Source: Takifugu bimaculatus (taxonomy: Eukaryota > Chordata > Actinopteri > Tetraodontiformes > Tetraodontidae). From it: DNA of 64,000 nucleotides. The notes beneath the pieces were generated by a model that was not told the origin of the DNA, did not search any database, and saw only the letters and a program-made list of their open reading frames with translations. Shown piece by piece: positions 61,704 to 64,000 of the stretch. Every line of letters starts with the position of its first letter. The stretch's first letter is position 1. The stretch covers positions 15,209,482 to 15,273,481 of the forward strand of contig CP034976.1 of the NCBI GenBank assembly GCA_004026145.2, written 5' to 3'. A program made the translations under genes and the position numbers.

Positions 61704-64000
61704 TCATGTCTCTCTTCTGGCCTTCTTCTTCTTTGCCGGCTTCGGGGCTTGGTTATCTTCAGGTTTTTCTGCAGAAAAACAAAAACCAAGGAGTTTGGTC
61801 TCAAAGCGCGTGGCTTTTAACATCAGTAAACATCACAAAAAGGCGCTGACTCTGTTGTGTTGGAGCAGAGACGCTGTTCTGCTTGGCAGTGGGTTCAACG
61901 TCCGTTGGCTTCTGTGGCACTTGTGTGACAGGGGGCTTCTGGGAGATGTTGTCCTTCACTGGTTTCTCCACTTTGGGCTAGAGAAGGTAACAACGAAAAG
62001 ATGTTTGGCCAGATGCAGCTGGAGTGAACTGTTTCAGAGCCTTACGGCTGAATGACTATAACCTTTGAAGGTTTCGTGACTATAGACCTCGTTACCTCGA
62101 CAGCAGCTGCCTTCACAGGTGGGACGGTGGTAGGTTTTTCCTGAACGGGTTGCTTCTTCGTGGGTGCAGGAGGCGCCTCCTTCCCCGGCCCATCGGCCTT
62201 CGCACAATAAAAGATGAGATGTCAGCAAACTGTCAGATGCGTGCAGACGTCAAGGGTTCAACGGTGTTCTGACACTACCTGGCCTGCTGCTGCTGCCTCC
62301 TCAGCAGCCTTCTTCTTCTTCTTTTTCTTCTTCTTTTTAGCTGCTGCATCACCAACAGTCTCTCCTTTATCGTCCTCATCATCGTCCTAATGAGATCAAC
62401 AAACAACGCGCCATTTATTGAATTGTCCAGCATCTTTCTCGTGCGCAGGTGCCAAGAAAAAGAGACAAATACCACAACAATTACGTCGGCGACTGACCCG
62501 TTAGTCAGGAAAAACTTACCGCGACTCCAGCCAGCAGGTTCACCCTGGTGGGCTCAGGAAGCAGCTGCTGTTGGGTGGGAGGTGGCGCTGAAGTGGGCTC
62601 TTCATAGTTGCCCCATACCTCAGCGGGTGCGTTCCAGTCTGAGCTGGGGTCAACCGAGTTGCCGTCTGAGGGAGCACAAAGACCATTAGAGTTGAATCAA
62701 AGCTCTGAGAGGGCAGAGGAAGTGATGAACAGAGTCCTCACTCACTCAGTCCGGACCATTCGTCGTCCACTCGGGGTTGACTGAGCCAGGGCAGATCCCT
62801 AACAGGCTCTACGAGACAGTAAAGCGCGGGTCAGGAAAGTGTTGTAAACTGCGCCATCTAGTGGCGACATCAGCGTGTGCCCTCACCAGCGTTCAGCCCA
62901 GCGAAAGTCACCAGTTTCCGCTCAGTTGTGGGCATCCCAGGCTCAATCACAGTCCACGATTCTGCACCGCAATCATACGAGTGACATCACTTAAATGACA
63001 TTCAAGAGCATATTTAGACACACAAAGATTGGGAAAATTACATCTGGAGGTTCATTGGCGGAGGCAGACGCGACTTGATCCCAACAAAAATAGTGGTGGC
63101 TGTTTAAAGTAATTTTGATGGCAGCTGCAGGAGTATGTTTAATGTAATTACAGCACTATGTCCTCCTACGTGTTGGAGCACCACTGACCCTCAGGCAGGG
63201 GAGATGAGTTAATGTAATTACCATGAGGCTTAAATCCCTTTTTATTGAAATAAAATCCCCGCTTACTATTATTGGTCATGTGGCAGCTACGCTAAACCAT
63301 CTTGCCATGAGGAAGCGACATAACTTCCAGTTATAGGACGACCCTTATTTTCTCTGGCCTTAAATATACAGTAGCTATTAAAGGAGCTGCAGGTACACTG
63401 TTGAAAATGACCTTTGAGCCTGCAGGCTGTGATGACAAAGGTTATCGTGACTCGACGAAGCACCATTGAAGACATGTTAGCAGACAAAATGCAATTTTAC
63501 CGTCGATGTCGCCACCCCACAGAGTCTCCCCTTCTCTATTGGCTTTCCAGGGTTCCGTCTTGGTGGGAACGTTGTGAGCGGGAGCTTTTATGGGGACCTC
63601 GGGCGCACAGGCAGACACAGCTGCCGCTTTGCTGTTGGTGACTACTGTGGAGGAAAAGGCTCGTTGGTGGAGACAATTAAATGAGATGCTTAAATTAGCT
63701 CATTAATGCTGTTTTGTCCACTTACCTTGAGGTAAAACCACTTCAGTCTTCTCTGCCTTCACTTTTGCAGATTCTCCTGCAGTGAAATAGTTAACAGGGT
63801 CAGTTACCTGTCACCTGTAGCTCCAGGTGAACCTCTTAGTCAAGGGAGCAAAACACCTCAGCGCAAACTCACCCGAGACTCATTTCAACTCCCCTAAAGC
63901 TTCTGTGTTCTGTCTATTCCACAAGAGACCGACTAAACACAACACCGGTGTGTCGAGGATAAGAGGAACTCTCTTCAGGGTTTACCAGAGACGGCCTGTG
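61704..64000 (-). CDS. mtdh: Metadherin (MTDH/AEG-1/LYRIC), 3' part
   Basis: Ten minus-strand exons, the first cut by the window edge: 63986-64000, 63726-63776, 63501-63644, 62887-62961, 62746-62808, 62520-62665, 62279-62386, 62096-62197, 61851-61977 and 61704-61768. Phases agree throughout, giving about 298 C-terminal codons of a protein of about 580 in human; the N-terminal membrane segment lies outside. The SND1-binding region is clear: DDEWSGLNGNSVDPSSDW, then NAPAEVWGNYEE, keeping both tryptophans that insert into SND1. A nine-lysine run (exon 62279-62386) and the ending KKKKARRET are the known nuclear-localisation/basic stretches. MTDH is an ER/nuclear RNA-binding protein linked to RISC, NF-kB and tumour fitness. 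Candidate AATAAA signals lie at 61093-61098 and 60853-60858. Confidence 0.96.
62850..62866 (-). promoter_or_regulatory. CTCF-like motif in an MTDH intron
   Basis: GCGCCATCTAGTGGCGA reads CCACTAGATGGCGC on the minus strand, an exact common form of the CTCF core. It sits between two MTDH exons. Occupancy is inferred. Confidence 0.6.

Noticed and set aside
62746..62798. MTDH exon starting after TTAG at 62799
   Set aside because: It breaks the phase; the AG at 62810-62809 restores it and adds EPVRDLPW, matching the human EPV context.
1..64000. CRISPR arrays, operons, phage genes or bacterial regulatory elements
   Set aside because: None present; splice sites, intron phases and gene content are vertebrate throughout.

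Overview
The window is a stretch of vertebrate nuclear DNA, most likely from a compact teleost genome of the pufferfish type. Genes are split by canonical GT-AG introns, many only 70-150 bp long. CA/GT microsatellites are abundant, and there are no bacterial operon features. Eight protein-coding genes can be read from the sequence. Their order and relative orientation match, as recalled, human chromosome 8q22: KCNS2, NIPAL2, POP1, RIDA, ERICH5, a MATN2-type matrilin, LAPTM4B and MTDH. A human interval of roughly 0.8 Mb is packed here into about 52 kb.

Layout. 1-12.2 kb: no gene found, only microsatellites and homopolymers. 12.2-15.2 kb: KCNS2 (minus), an intact single-exon silent Kv9.2 channel subunit with a CpG-rich upstream region. 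15.2-18.7 kb: intergenic, with a CTCF-like motif. 18.7-33.2 kb: NIPAL2 (plus, 11 coding exons, 362 codons, frame intact). 33.8-40.4 kb: POP1 (minus, 15 coding exons), the scaffold protein of RNase P/MRP. 40.9-42.3 kb: RIDA (plus, 6 exons), head to head with POP1 across about 550 bp. 44.6-48.6 kb: ERICH5 (minus, 2 exons, Glu/Pro-rich repeats). 49.2-53.4 kb: matrilin (minus, 12 coding exons; two vWA domains, six EGF modules and a coiled coil split by a U12-type AT-AC intron). 54.3-60.0 kb: LAPTM4B (minus, 7 exons). 60.8-64 kb: the 3' part of MTDH (minus), which runs off the window.

The neighbours are a conserved syntenic block, not a pathway: a potassium channel modulator, a magnesium-transporter-like membrane protein, an RNase P subunit, an imine/enamine deaminase, an extracellular-matrix adaptor, a lysosomal membrane protein and an RNA/SND1-binding ER/nuclear protein. 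The clearest shared regulation is the POP1-RIDA divergent promoter.

Two things stand out. First, the matrilin carries a textbook AT-AC (minor spliceosome) intron. Second, POP1 (three places), ERICH5 (one region) and the matrilin vWA1 exon (one place) each contain reading-frame breaks, mostly of the +1 type, while KCNS2, NIPAL2, RIDA, LAPTM4B and MTDH are clean. The breaks all lie between about 37 and 53 kb, so local sequence error and real lesions both need to be considered. All exon calls were made by eye from splice sites, phase continuity and remembered family sequences; no alignment was run.
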